A stretch of DNA of 64,000 nt from Brachionus manjavacas (taxonomy: Eukaryota > Rotifera > Eurotatoria > Ploima > Brachionidae). The notes under the pieces were generated by a model. The model saw only the letters and a program-made list of their open reading frames with translations. It was not told where the DNA came from and ran no database searches. A program made the translations under genes and the position numbers. Each line of letters opens with the position of its first letter. Position 1 is the stretch's first letter. This document shows positions 30,490 to 42,300 of the stretch, piece by piece. The DNA is taken from the NCBI GenBank assembly GCA_019054805.1, contig JAHQIY010000032.1, positions 580,763-644,762 of the forward strand, in the 5' to 3' direction.

Positions 30490-33080
30490 ATTTTTCATTT
30501 AAAAATTCATGGTTTAAAAGTTATTTAAATGAAAATTTGGAATAATATATTCATTAATTTGCTATTTTTTTTTTTAAATAAATTAAATTATTTATAATAA
30601 TCAATTGTCTAATTATATAATTGAAAAAAAAATTTTATTCTTTAACGAGATATTGACAATGAGAGTCTTTTTCTTTAAAAGGAGAATATTTTGTCCTTTC
30701 TTAGTAATTCATTTACAATCTTCTGGATAATAAAACAAATAAACGAAATTTCTCTCTTAAAAATTTTTTTTTAAAATTAACCCGGTCCACTAAACCGGAT
30801 CTTGTATTCCTATGCCACTTGTTTATTACAGAAAAGACAAAGCTCAATGCGTTTTCAACGCCCTGGAACATAAAATTTTCTTGGCTTCTTTTATTTTAAT
30901 TACTTTTTTCGAACTTAATTAGCAACAATCAATTAGCATACAAAAAACAAAATTTGATATTTGAAGCTCTTTAGGTAATGGTTTTGGTAAAAAATCGATT
31001 TTTTGATAATGAATGTTGTATATTTTGTTTACCTTGTACATTTTTTGAAACCCTGAAAACTATATACTAATCCATTCTTGCTCAGCTATCTTTTGCCGAA
31101 AGCAAAGGCTTTTTGTAATATCAAAAGGATCCGATCCAAATTCTGTTAACATGCTTGAAATCATCACAGTATTAACAATTTCTTTACCTGAAATTTTCCA
31201 AAACGGAGGTTAGGTCAAAATAGCAATTGTCATTAAAGCTAATTATAGAAAAATAAAAATCGATTAAATGAGAAAAAAAATTTAATTTCAAAAAAGCTAA
31301 ATTTATTTGATTACAAAAAATCAATCTTCATCAAAATTTTAAAAATATGTTCTCTGTAACTCGTTATCTCATTTTATCTAATTTAATTTTTTTTGATTAT
31401 TAACCTATCTTTTTAATTTTTTTTTATGATTTGAAGTAACATTAGCTCGATGCAGATATACAAATAAATATAATATATCATCTTTAGTCACCTTATTGCA
31501 AAATTGGTGAGTTTATTAATATTTCAAAATTAGTAATTAATTAGAGTATTTGGAATATTTTCTCGTATTTTCCTTAAACCATATTTTCCTCAACATAAAA
31601 AGTTTTTAAAATGTCATAGGATTCTAAAATTTGGGCTTTTTTTTTAATAAAAGTTTATGTCCCAAAAAGAAATTGGAATATTATACTGTATATAAAGAAG
31701 AATAGAAAAATTAATAGACAATTAAATATCTATTTTAATATTAAGCAAAAAATTCAATTTGTTATATTCATAAAAATGGTTAAGATTATTTAACATACAA
31801 AATTCGATTAGGTAAAAATAGTAATTTATTGAGTCAGCTAGTCGAGAATGGTTACATTCAAAGCACCATTCAATCAAAAGAACACCGAAAGCTAGATTAT
31901 AATCAGTGCAATTTAAAAGAGTTAAATCTTCTACAAATGTGTACATGAACTCATTTTTATGTAATCAAATTGATTACTATGTATGCCATTAAAAACATTC
32001 GTCTTGGTCAGAACAAGTGTCTCGAAAAATGGTTGACACTTTAGGATAGGTTTTCAATCTGATGGATCCTTTAATAATCCCCTTTTAGGAATCGATTTTA
32101 AGGGGCCATATCATTACATAGAAAAAAAAACATAGAAAATTTACATTGAAAAGTGACAAATTTTTTGTCCGAAAATTGATTCATAGAAAAATTCACATAC
32201 AAAATTGAATTTGAATAGAGACAAGTTTCTTGTTAATATAAAATTAAATTTTTTTTTAACTTCTATTATTTTTGAAAAAAAAATTCTCTTATGATATTTT
32301 CAAATATCTGGCTTTAGTAAATTTAAATGGAGATTTTTATTTAAAAATCTTAAATTAAATGCTTCCTCGCCGATGAGACAATTCCATTGTTTCTAATAAA
32401 ATATTGGAACTTTCACAAAAGAAGGCATTGTGAATTTTGAAACAAAAAACAAAAACAAAAGCTTTAAATTGAAACAAAATTTTTTTATTTAGGTCCGAAA
32501 GTTTTTCTGAAAATTGTATCAGCTGATACACCCATACCCATAATTTCTCTCTGCAAATAACCTGCAACATTTTTTTTTTAATTTTCAAAAGAGATCAAAG
32601 AGAGAAATAAAGAGATGAAATTCATTTAAACAATATAAAAGTATAAAATATTTAGAATTTCTAGATAAATTAATAGAAATCATGTGATACTAATTTTTTA
32701 TTTATTTTTTGGTATAAAAGCTTAATAGATTTTTTGACCAAGTATTTGACCAAAAAATATGATAATTTTTTCTATGTAATGATATAGAGCCGATTTTAAT
32801 AAGTAAATATTGAAATTCTTTAGGAGAAAACCCATTTAAAAAACCATTCAAGTTAGATAAGTTAGTTAGTAAGTTGATGATCCATATATAAAAAATTGAT
32901 TGAATAATAAGTTCAAAACAAAACACATCATCATCTGGTGGTAGCTTGCAATTGACAATTTTTTCTGTTTTCGTTATAATCAATTTTTAAAACGAGATTA
33001 ACATTGACCTATTCAAAATATAATGTAATTAAATAACACAAGATCAAACTAAATTTGTTAATAAATGTAATCAATATTTT
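30490..33080. other. Intergenic DNA with possible decayed elements
   Basis: Mostly AT-rich. Slightly GC-richer islands occur at about 30,775-30,890 and 31,060-31,215; the second has a 50-codon open minus frame ending just before 31,064 (including GKEIVNTVMISSMLTEFGSD). Minus open frames at 31,722-31,946 and 32,702-32,983 are hydrophobic and unrecognised. A 22-25 bp sequence is present as an inverted pair: GGCCATATCATTACATAGAA at 32,104 and a near-complement at about 32,770-32,793. These may be remains of mobile elements; none can be named. Confidence 0.4.
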
Positions 33081-33258
33081 GTACTTTATTTAAATTGTAT
33101 CTATTTTAAAGTGTAATAAGCAATGATAAAATAATTTACAAAAATTTAGAGCCACTTGATCCTAAAAAAAAAATTTACAAAAAAAGCAACAGAAAAAAGT
33201 TGAGAAAAAAAACACCAACACTCATTCACACTCACATCCACATACACACATAGAATGA

Positions 33259-36200
33259 CTAGTCGTTGCCAGTCTTTATCTCGTCCTGAATTTGCTTGAA
33301 ACCAGACTGTTGCTTTCGCTCATTGCGCCTTTCAGTGGCAATCTTGGCCTCTTCGTCATCATTAAAGTCAAAATTGATGTCCACATCGTCCTCCTCTTCG
33401 TCGTCATCGGCGCCAACTGCTACATTCACACTGTCGTCCATGGGCTCAAGGTCGTCAGGCTTTTTGGTCGATTTTTTGCTCCGCTTCGACTCGTCAAGTC
33501 TAGCTCGCTTGCTCTTTTTGCCATCCTCGTCCTCATCCTCATCGCTCTCTTCTTCTTTCTCACTGGCACTGGCCACCTCTCTTTCCATCAGACGTCCCTT
33601 GGCCGTCCTAAACACCGACAACAACACAACCGAGTCCTCGTAGATCAACGAGCTCTCCACATTGTACTCCTGCGCATTCTTGAACATCAACTCGACATCG
33701 TCGGCCAGCTGATCCAAACTAGCATACTTGTTGTCCTTGATCTTGGCCTGTATTTTCTTGATGTCAATGGGCCGCTTAATGATCTCGTAGTAGTCGGGCA
33801 GTTCGCGCCTAGTAGGCAATTGAACAAATGGCTCGCTGAGCAGCCGGCCATCGTTGTCCGCATAGTTGAGCAAACAGTCGAGCAGAAATTTGATTTTTTT
33901 GTGCAGTCTTTCGGCCTGTTTTTGTTCGTGCTTGGAGATTTTTTTGGTAGAGGCAGCGGGCCGGCCTCGTTTGCGCTTCACCTGCGGCTGCGGGCTGTCG
34001 GCCGTGTCGTCCACTTCGTCCACATCGTCCCCATCGTCGTCCACATACTTGCTCTTTCGTTTGGCGTCTTTGGCGCGCCGCTTTTTCTTTTCCTGCTGCT
34101 GTTGCTTGCAGTCGGCGCTCGCCTCGTCCAAATTTCCGTCCTCGCACGCTTTCAAAAACTCCCTCTCGGTCAGCTTGTCCGTGTAGTCGACCTCCTTGCG
34201 AACACGGGTGCCGCGGCCATAAATCGAGTCGTCAATGAGCCCCTGGGCCTCGAGCCGCATCTGCTCGAGCTGCGAGTCGTTCTTGATGAGCCATGAGGGC
34301 AGCTCCGAGTCCTCCATAAGACGCGGCTTGCGATTTTGCTCTCTGGCCTCGACACGACGCCGCTCTATGTCCATGCGCTGGAACAGCTCGTACTCGTCCT
34401 CGCTGCGCGCTATCATTTGGTTGACTGTTTCGTCGTCGGGCACTTCCGGATCGTCGTCGACCTCGTTCGACTCCTGGCTCAGTATGGTCTGCAAGTACTG
34501 TCGTCGCTCTTGACCCGTCGACTTGGCGTCGAACATGCCCGCTTGGATTACTTTGGAGTCCACGTTTAGCTTGTGTTTGGCAGCGGCAACTATTTTCTCT
34601 TCGACTGAGTTCACGGTCATCAGGCGGAGGACGCGCACCTCGTTCTTTTGGCCGATACGGTGCGCTCGGTCTTGGGCCTGCAAGTCCTGTTGCGGATTCC
34701 AGTCCGAATCGAATATGATTACTGTGTCGGCCACTTGCAAATTTAGGCCTAGACCGCCCGCTCTTGTCGACAATATGAAAATGAAGTATTCGGACGCTGG
34801 GTCGTTGAATACTTTCAACAAGTCGCCGCGCTCTTCTGCCTTTGTGCCACCGTCCAGTCTCAAATACCTTTTGTTTAAGTGACATTTAGTTTTTTGTGCT
34901 TTTTTTTTCAATTAATTTTAGATAAAAAATTTTCGATCATTTTTTTTCAAACATTTTCCCTAATTTATTTTCAAAAATATAATTTGAATTTTGTTAAGAA
35001 TTAATTTTTAAAACTAATAAAAAAAATTAACATTAAGACTCGAGAAGTTTTTTTAATTAATTTTGGAACAATTTGAATTTATTCTCAAGTTTAATTTAAT
35101 TACACTAATTCTACACGATTAAAATGTGAAAAAGAAAATCATACTTCTTTATCTCATTTATTTTTTTTTGGCTTTTTTTAACATCGCCTTAAAGGCGTTC
35201 ACTGAAATAAATATTAAGAATAATAATAATAATAAATAAAAGTTGATTTGGTCATTTTGAGCATCAAAAATTGATCTTAATCTTCAAGGTGCCTAGAAAA
35301 TTCAAGGTGCCTTTTCAAAAGAAAATAAAAACTGGCCTCCATTATTATAGTAGAAAATTTGAAGAGCTTTCGAAGAATGAGTCGACTTTTTGTCCAGGAA
35401 GCATGGTCTTTTGAGATAATTAGATTTAAACAAAAAACCTCAGTTATTTCGAGAACCGAATTTTAAAAATTCTTATTCGACATACCAATCAATTCAGAAT
35501 TTTCTCAACTTTTTGAATATGATTTTAGTTTTCTTAATTTCAATTTTTAAAAAATTTCTCTAAAAGAAACTTTGCCCCTACTGGCCCCTACTGGCCCCTA
35601 CTGGCCCCTACTGGCCCCTACTGGCCCCTACTGACCCCTACTGACCCCTACTGACCCCTACTGACCCCAACTAACCACCACTATGCTTGTAGAGAATTCC
35701 ACTATCTTTTCAAAAAAAAAAACTTTTTTTATTTAAATTTATAGAATTTTTTTTAAGGAGATCAAATTTTGTTTTTTGTGCAAATTTTTGTCAAAAAAAT
35801 TCTAAATGCAGAATTAAATTTCCAAAATGAAGAAAAAAATGAAATGAATTATTTTTTTCCTAATTGATCATGGTCATGATCATTAAAATTAATGGCCAAA
35901 AATTGAGAGAAAAAAAAAAAAGAGTACCTGAAATTCCTGTAGTTGAAGTAGTCTTCCATGACAGTCATGAGACTGGTCATTTGACAAAACATGAGAACTC
36001 TGTGTCCAGTTTGTTTGAGCTTGGGCAAAATTCTGTCCAACAATTCAAATTTTCCTGAAGCTCTATAGATCTCTGGACCGTTGATAATGCCGCCCGGGTA
36101 CTTCAAATGCACGGCCAGCTTTTCCTCGATTTCCTGAAAAATGAACGGATGATTGCATATCTTTCTGAGCTGCATTATGGTGTTCATCAAAGTCTTGGTG

Positions 36201-38401
36201 GTGTTCTTGCCGTTTTTGTCCTCGGTCAACATGACGCCATTTGTTTTCATGGAGTGATAGATGGCGCGCTGCAGCGCCGACATGTCACACTTGATAATGT
36301 ACTCGACTTTGTCGGGCAGTTGGCTCTCGACCTCTTTTTTGAGTCGACGGAGCAGAAACGGTCTGAGGACCTTGTGCAAGCGGCGAATGATGAGCAGCGT
36401 TTCTTCGTTGTTGAGTTCGACCTTTTCGCCGCTAGTGTTGAAGGGCGCGTTGAACCACTGCTCGAAGGACGAGCACGACTTGAAAATGCTCGGCAGCAGG
36501 AAGTTCAACAGGGCCCAGAGCTCGGGCAGCTTGTTCTGGAGCGGGGTGCCGGTGAGCAAGAGCCGATGCGGCGCTATGTAAAAAGTGTTCAGTATCTGAG
36601 TCAATTTGCAGTGGTGGTTTTTCATGCGGTGTCCTTCGTCGATGATCATGTACTTCCACTTTATCTTGGCCAGTATGGACTTGTCCTTTATGATGTACTC
36701 GTAGGTGGTGACCAGCACGTTGAACTTGCCCGTTTTCAACAGGCCCGATATGGCCCTGCGCTGGTTCGGGTCTCCTTTGTACACCACCGTGATCACCGAC
36801 GGTGCCCAGCGCGCAAACTCGTTCACCCAATTGGACAGAGTGGACAGTGGCACTATGATCAAAAACGGTCCGTTCACCTTTTTCTTCTCCATCAAGTAAG
36901 TGATCAAGCTGATCGTTTGAATGGTCTTGCCGAGGCCCATTTCGTCGGCCAGGATGCCGTTCAGGTTGTTGTTGTACAGCGATACTAGCCACTCGAGGCC
37001 GCGCACCTGGTACGGCTTGAGAGTGCCGCCGACCAGAATGGACGCTTGTTCGGTGACTTTTTCGCGCAGGCGATGAGCCACGCCGTAGTAGGAGTTTTTG
37101 CTTGACGCCGAATTGTACTCGTCATCTTCGGCGGTCGTCAGCGAGGTCTCGGCACAGCTCTCTGACTGTTCGTCATCGCCTGCGCCGCTCTCGTTGTCGT
37201 CGTCGGCGGCGGCGGCAGCAGCGGCGTGCTCGAGTTCGCGCGGAACGGCGTGCCATCCCGCGTGCGCCTCTAGCCACGCGTCGAGCTCGGAGGACCGCGG
37301 CGCATCGGCGCCCTCGAGCACTTCGCCCGTCATCGAATTGGCCACTTTGACGCGCCGGTCCTCGTCCGTGTCTTCTAGCCCGCCATGCGACGTGTCCGCT
37401 TTTGTCTTGATCACTTTTTTAACGCTACTCTTCTGCTTCATCAAGTCGTCTTGGTGTTCGCGCACCAATTTGGTCAACGACTCGATGTAGTCGTCGGTCT
37501 GCTGCAGCAAGTACTGCAGACGTTTGTCCTTTTTTTCGTTGACCAACTTGCGGTAGCCCTCTTCGTCCTCGGCCATCAAGAGCTTGATGCGCTCTTTTTC
37601 CAGACGTTCTTGTTCTTTTTTTTGTATGCGCTCGGTATTGGTGTGCCAGTTGATGACGCCCTTGGCCATCTTATTCACCTTGGCCATGTTGGTGCGATGA
37701 AATTCTTTGAACGTTTTGGAGTGTTCGATCACGGCGTTCAAGTATTCGAGGTGTTTTTGGCGTCGTTTGCGCTCCGCTTCTTGTTTTTGTTGACGTTCCA
37801 TTTTTTCGGTGATGCGCGCCTCTCTCAGCGTTTGCCGCTTGCACCGCTTGTACGCCTTGGCATTCAGGCCGGTTTCGAGCGTCGAGTCGGCGCGCATGCA
37901 CGACACTATTTCGTGGCGCAGCTGCTTTTGAAAGTCGAGCAGCCGCAGCGCCTTCAGCTCAATGGACACTTTGGTCTGCAGGTGGTCGCCGAGCTGCTTG
38001 AGCGGCAGTCGCTCGAGCTCGCCGATCCGGTACTTTATTTTGTGCACTATGAAGTTTTCGCGCTCTTTTAGCATTTGGGCCGGGTCAAGGCCGGTCGGTT
38101 TGGCGCACGGCGCCACCTTGTTCATGTGCTTGTAGGCGGCCATGGGGATGGCGCTGGGGTTGGTGCGGCTCGGCATCGATGTCATTTGGTGGCGCGCGGC
38201 CACCGATTGCGACGCTGGCGGCGGCTTGCTCTTCAGCAAGTCGAGCAATTTTTGCGGCACAGGCTCGTTTTTCACTATCAGCTTGTACGAGTGGATCTGG
38301 GTGCGCAGTATGTTAAATTGATGTGTGGTGAATACTTGGTTTGGTGCCTCTTCGTTTACAGGCGGCGCCGTCACCTGTTGTGTCTGCTGCATTTGAATCA
38401 T
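33259..38401 (-). CDS. brm: SWI/SNF chromatin remodeller ATPase Brahma/BRG1
   Basis: Two exons, 38,401-35,928 and 34,867-33,259, flank a 1,060-bp intron and encode about 1,360 residues. This is the ATP-driven nucleosome-sliding motor of the SWI/SNF (BAF) complex in the nucleus. Domains in order: QLQ (~21-51, [13 protein letters not shown]), HSA (~205-275, [16 protein letters not shown]), BRK (~347-390, [20 protein letters not shown]), helicase part 1 with DEMGLGKT (~486-493) and DEGH (~588-591), helicase part 2 ending DRAHRIGQ (~891-898), SnAC (~973-1050, [13 protein letters not shown]), an AT-hook [10 protein letters not shown] (~1122-1131) and a bromodomain (~1145-1250) with the acetyl-lysine Asn in NAQEYN. 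The tail is acidic. The splice restores [19 protein letters not shown]. An in-frame TAA precedes the ATG; a second Met at codon 4 is an alternative start. It is shorter than human BRG1, mainly at the N-terminus. Confidence 0.96.
35085..35090. other. No feature beyond AT-rich intron sequence
   Basis: Placeholder for the AT-rich portion of the brm intron between its ends and the two repeats; nothing recognisable is present here. Confidence 0.1.
35158..35240 (+). repeat. LINE 3' tail with (AAT)n in brm intron
   Basis: A T-run, the hairpin CGCCTTAAAGGCG, then CACTGAAATAAATATT and an (AAT)n tract. The core matches 12,720-12,755, where the tail is (AGT)n. It is inserted in the opposite orientation to brm. 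It is probably a very short 5'-truncated retrotransposon insertion. Confidence 0.5.
35572..35680 (-). repeat. 10-bp tandem repeat, about 10 copies, G-rich on RNA strand
   Basis: On the plus strand the unit is GGCCCCTACT, repeated about ten times. Units change from GGCCCC to GACCCC and finally to AACCACC toward higher coordinates. On the minus strand, which is the brm pre-mRNA strand, this gives runs of GGGG every 10 nt, a pattern capable of G-quadruplex formation. It lies inside the brm intron, about 250-350 nt after the donor in transcript order. Confidence 0.9.
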
Positions 38402-39383
38402 GCTTTTTTATTTTCTTCTGTATTTTTTTTTATTTATTTTTTATTTTATTTTCAATTTTGTTAATTTATACAGAGAATATTTATACGAATAAGCACAGAC
38501 AAACACACACGCACATACATACTCACAAAATTAAGTATGGCTTCTAATTTTATTGAAAATGATTTGTAAGACTATTTAAAGCGCTTGATGTTTGAGCGTG
38601 TGAAATTAAGTACATATTTATGTGTGCATAGCTATCTTTCTCTTTTTCTCTGTATCACTGTTAGCTACACTCCAGTCGATTGAAGCACAGATCAATGTAC
38701 AAAAACTAAGGAAAATACTCTCATGTACTAAATTTGAATCTTAAATTTTTGAAAAAACAATGTTAACATTTAGAATTTGAGATTAAAGCACATTTCTATC
38801 TACTATTTCCTTGGAAGATGTAGTATTTATCAGTTTGCTCCAATAAGGTAATTGAAATTATAAAAAAATTTCAATATTAAGGCAAGAATTATCAAAGTAT
38901 CTATTTTTGTTTATTTTTCTAGAAGAAAAATTTTATGAATTTTTTTTTATTTTTAATAAAGACAACTATCTGTTATGGGACTTAGTTCCGTAAAGAAAGA
39001 TTATCTTTCCGTTACCATTTTAAATTTCATTTAATGAAAAATAAAAGATAAATAAAAACCAAAAGTAAAGGTCTGCCGCGCACAATCAAACAAGAAGCGA
39101 GGCATAACGAACTTCATAGGATTTTTAAAACGTTCTCCTTTGTTTTATGCATATGGAGATGATATAAGACTGGAACAATGATCCAAAGAAACAATCCAAG
39201 TACAATTGGCTTAAGGTCGAATCGAAAAGCGTAAACAAGCTTATGATGTATTGGTCAAAAAACTTAAAAAAATTAGCTTTGGATTAACTTAAAAATAAGT
39301 GTATTCGTATGTTCAAAGTTTGGATATTTGTTAAATTAGCATCAAAAAAAATAATAGATATGAGAACCAATAAAAATATATCA
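38402..39383. other. brm upstream region between gene and satellite
   Basis: About 980 bp between the brm start codon and the satellite block must contain the brm promoter. The part nearest brm is T/A-rich with a CA-rich stretch (38,495-38,530). At 39,074-39,181 a plus-strand frame of 35 codons contains NKKRGITNFIGFLKR; its resemblance to the cleavage/fusion region of envelope-like proteins of retroelements is weak and possibly accidental. No promoter element was identified. Confidence 0.35.
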
Positions 39384-42300
39384 AAATTTTCTTGCCTTTG
39401 GCTTTTACAGATCAAAAAAAGTCAAAGATTCGAAAAGTTATGCACATGGGAAACTTGCAAGTGATTCCCAGTCACTTAGTTTTCAAGTCACTGCAGAATG
39501 GTCAATTTTTTAGCTACGATAATGATTAATAGCTCAAATTCAAGAGCGCAAAAAGTTCTACATGACACAATTTACAGGAGTCAAAAAAGTTAAAAGGACA
39601 AGATTTTAGGCGACTTCGAAAAAGAGCAAAAAACCCATTTTTTGACGTTTTTCAGATAGGTTTTTTGCAATGAATTTTTCGAATTATGGAAAACCGAAGA
39701 TACCACTAGATAGATCTTGAAATTTTCTTGCCTTTGGCTTTTACAGATAAAAAAAGGTCAAAGATTCGAAAAGTTATGCACATGGGAAACTTGCAAGTGA
39801 TTCCCAGTCACTTAGTTTTCAAGTCACTGCAGAATGGTCAATTTTTTAGCTACGATAATGATTAATAGCTCAAATTCAAGAGCGCAAAAAGTTCTACATG
39901 ACACAATTTACAGGAGTCAAAAAAGTTAAAAGGACAAGATTTTAGGCGACTTCGAAAAAGAGCAAAAAACCCATTTTTTGACGTTTTTCAGATAGGTTTT
40001 TTGCAATGAATTTTTCGAATTATGGAAAACCGAAGATACCACTAGATAGATCTTGAAATTTTCTTGCCTTTGGCTTTTACAGATCAAAAAAAGGTCAAAG
40101 ATTCGAAAAGTTATGCACATGGGAAACTTGCAAGTGATTCCCAGTCACTTAGTTTTCAAGTCACTGCAGAATGGTCAATTTTTTAGCTACGATAATGATT
40201 AATAGCTCAAATTCAAGAGCGCAAAAAGTTCTACATGACACAATTTACAGGAGTCAAAAAAGTTAAAAGGACAAGATTTTAGGCGACTTCGAAAAAGAGC
40301 AAAAAACCCATTTTTTGACGTTTTTCAGATAGGTTTTTTGCAATGAATTTTTCGAATTATGGAAAACCGAAGATACCACTAGATAGATCTTGAAATTTTC
40401 TTGCCTTTGGCTTTTACAGATCAAAAAAAGGTCAAAGATTCGAAAAGTTATGCACATGGGAAACTTGCAAGTGATTCCCAGTCACTTAGTTTTCAAGTCA
40501 CTGCAGAATGGTCAATTTTTTAGCTACGATAATGATTAATAGCTCAAATTCAAGAGCGCAAAAAGTTCTACATGACACAATTTACAGGAGTCAAAAAAGT
40601 TAAAAGGACAAGATTTTAGGCGACTTCGAAAAAGAGCAAAAAACCCATTTTTTGACGTTTTTCAGATAGGTTTTTTGCAATGAATTTTTCGAATTATGGA
40701 AAACCGAAGATACCACTAGATAGATCTTGAAATTTTCTTGCCTTTGGCTTTTACAGATCAAAAAAGGTCAAAGATTCGAAAAGTTATGCACATGGGAAAC
40801 TTGCAAGTGATTCCCAGTCACTTAGTTTTCAAGTCACTGCAGAATGGTCAATTTTTTAGCTACGATAATGATTAATAGCTCAAATTCAAGAGCGCAAAAA
40901 GTTCTACATGACACAATTTACAGGAGTCAAAAAAGTTAAAAGGACAAGATTTTAGGCGACTTCGAAAAAGAGCAAAAAACCCATTTTTTGACGTTTTTCA
41001 GATAGGTTTTTTGCAATGAATTTTTCGAATTATGGAAAACCGAAGATACCACTAGATAGATCTTGAAATTTTCTTGCCTTTGGCTTTTACAGATAAAAAA
41101 AAGGTCAAAGATTCGAAAAGTTATGCACATGGGAAACTTGCAAGTGATTCCCAGTCACTTAGTTTTCAAGTCACTGCAGAATGGTCAATTTTTTAGCTAC
41201 GATAATGATTAATAGCTCAAATTCAAGAGCGCAAAAAGTTCTACATGACACAATTTACAGGAGTCAAAAAAGTTAAAAGGACAAGATTTTAGGCGACTTC
41301 GAAAAAGAGCAAAAAACCCATTTTTTGACGTTTTTCAGATAGGTTTTTTGCAATGAATTTTTCGAATTATGGAAAACCGAAGATACCACTAGATAGATCT
41401 TGAAATTTTCTTGCCTTTGGCTTTTACAGATAAAAAAAAGGTCAAAGATTCGAAAAGTTATGCACATGGGAAACTTGCAAGTGATTCCCAGTCACTTAGT
41501 TTTCAAGTCACTGCAGAATGGTCAATTTTTTAGCTACGATAATGATTAATAGCTCAAATTCAAGAGCGCAAAAAGTTCTACATGACACAATTTACAGGAG
41601 TCAAAAAAGTTAAAAGGACAAGATTTTAGGCGACTTCGAAAAAGAGCAAAAAACCCATTTTTTGACGTTTTTCAGATAGGTTTTTTGCAATGAATTTTTC
41701 GAATTATGGAAAACCGAAGATACCACTAGATAGATCTTGAAATTTTCTTGCCTTTGGCTTTTACAGATCAAAAAAGGTCAAAGATTCGAAAAGTTATGCA
41801 CATGGGAAACTTGCAAGTGATTCCCAGTCACTTAGTTTTCAAGTCACTGCAGAATGGTCAATTTTTTAGCTACGATAATGATTAATAGCTCAAATTCAAG
41901 AGCGCAAAAAGTTCTACATGACACAATTTACAGGAGTCAAAAAAGTTAAAAGGACAAGATTTTAGGCGACTTCGAAAAAGAGCAAAAAACCCATTTTTTG
42001 ACGTTTTTCAGATAGGTTTTTTGCAATGAATTTTTCGAATTATGGAAAACCGAAGATACCACTAGATAGATCTTGAAATTTTCTTGCCTTTGGCTTTTAC
42101 AGATCAAAAAAAGGTCAAAGATTCGAAAAGTTATGCACATGGGAAACTTGCAAGTGATTCCCAGTCACTTAGTTTTCAAGTCACTGCAGAATGGTCAATT
42201 TTTTAGCTACGATAATGATTAATAGCTCAAATTCAAGAGCGCAAAAAGTTCTACATGACACAATTTACAGGAGTCAAAAAAGTTAAAAGGACAAGATTTT

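Larger units (their letters stand above)
34868..35927 (-). other. Large brm intron
   Basis: A GT-AG intron (donor TTCAG|GTACTC, acceptor CAAAAG|G) interrupts the second helicase lobe. At 1,060 bp it is about twenty times longer than the other introns in the window. It contains a retrotransposon tail and a decamer repeat, listed separately, which largely explain its size. The open frame of exon 1 runs on into the intron for about 26 codons, which is not part of the protein. Confidence 0.9.

Noticed and set aside
32104..32793. Terminal inverted repeats of a transposon
   Set aside because: The similarity is limited to about 22-25 bp, does not extend either way, and no target duplication is seen; noted only as an inverted pair.
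35849..35927. Continuation of the brm exon 1 reading frame to 35,849
   Set aside because: A GT donor at 35,927 and the conserved continuation [14 protein letters not shown] in exon 2 show this stretch is intron.
33292..38464. Long plus-strand open frames opposite brm
   Set aside because: They are antisense shadows of a GC-richer coding region and match no domain; the same applies to minus-strand frames opposite ABCF2 and the PX gene.
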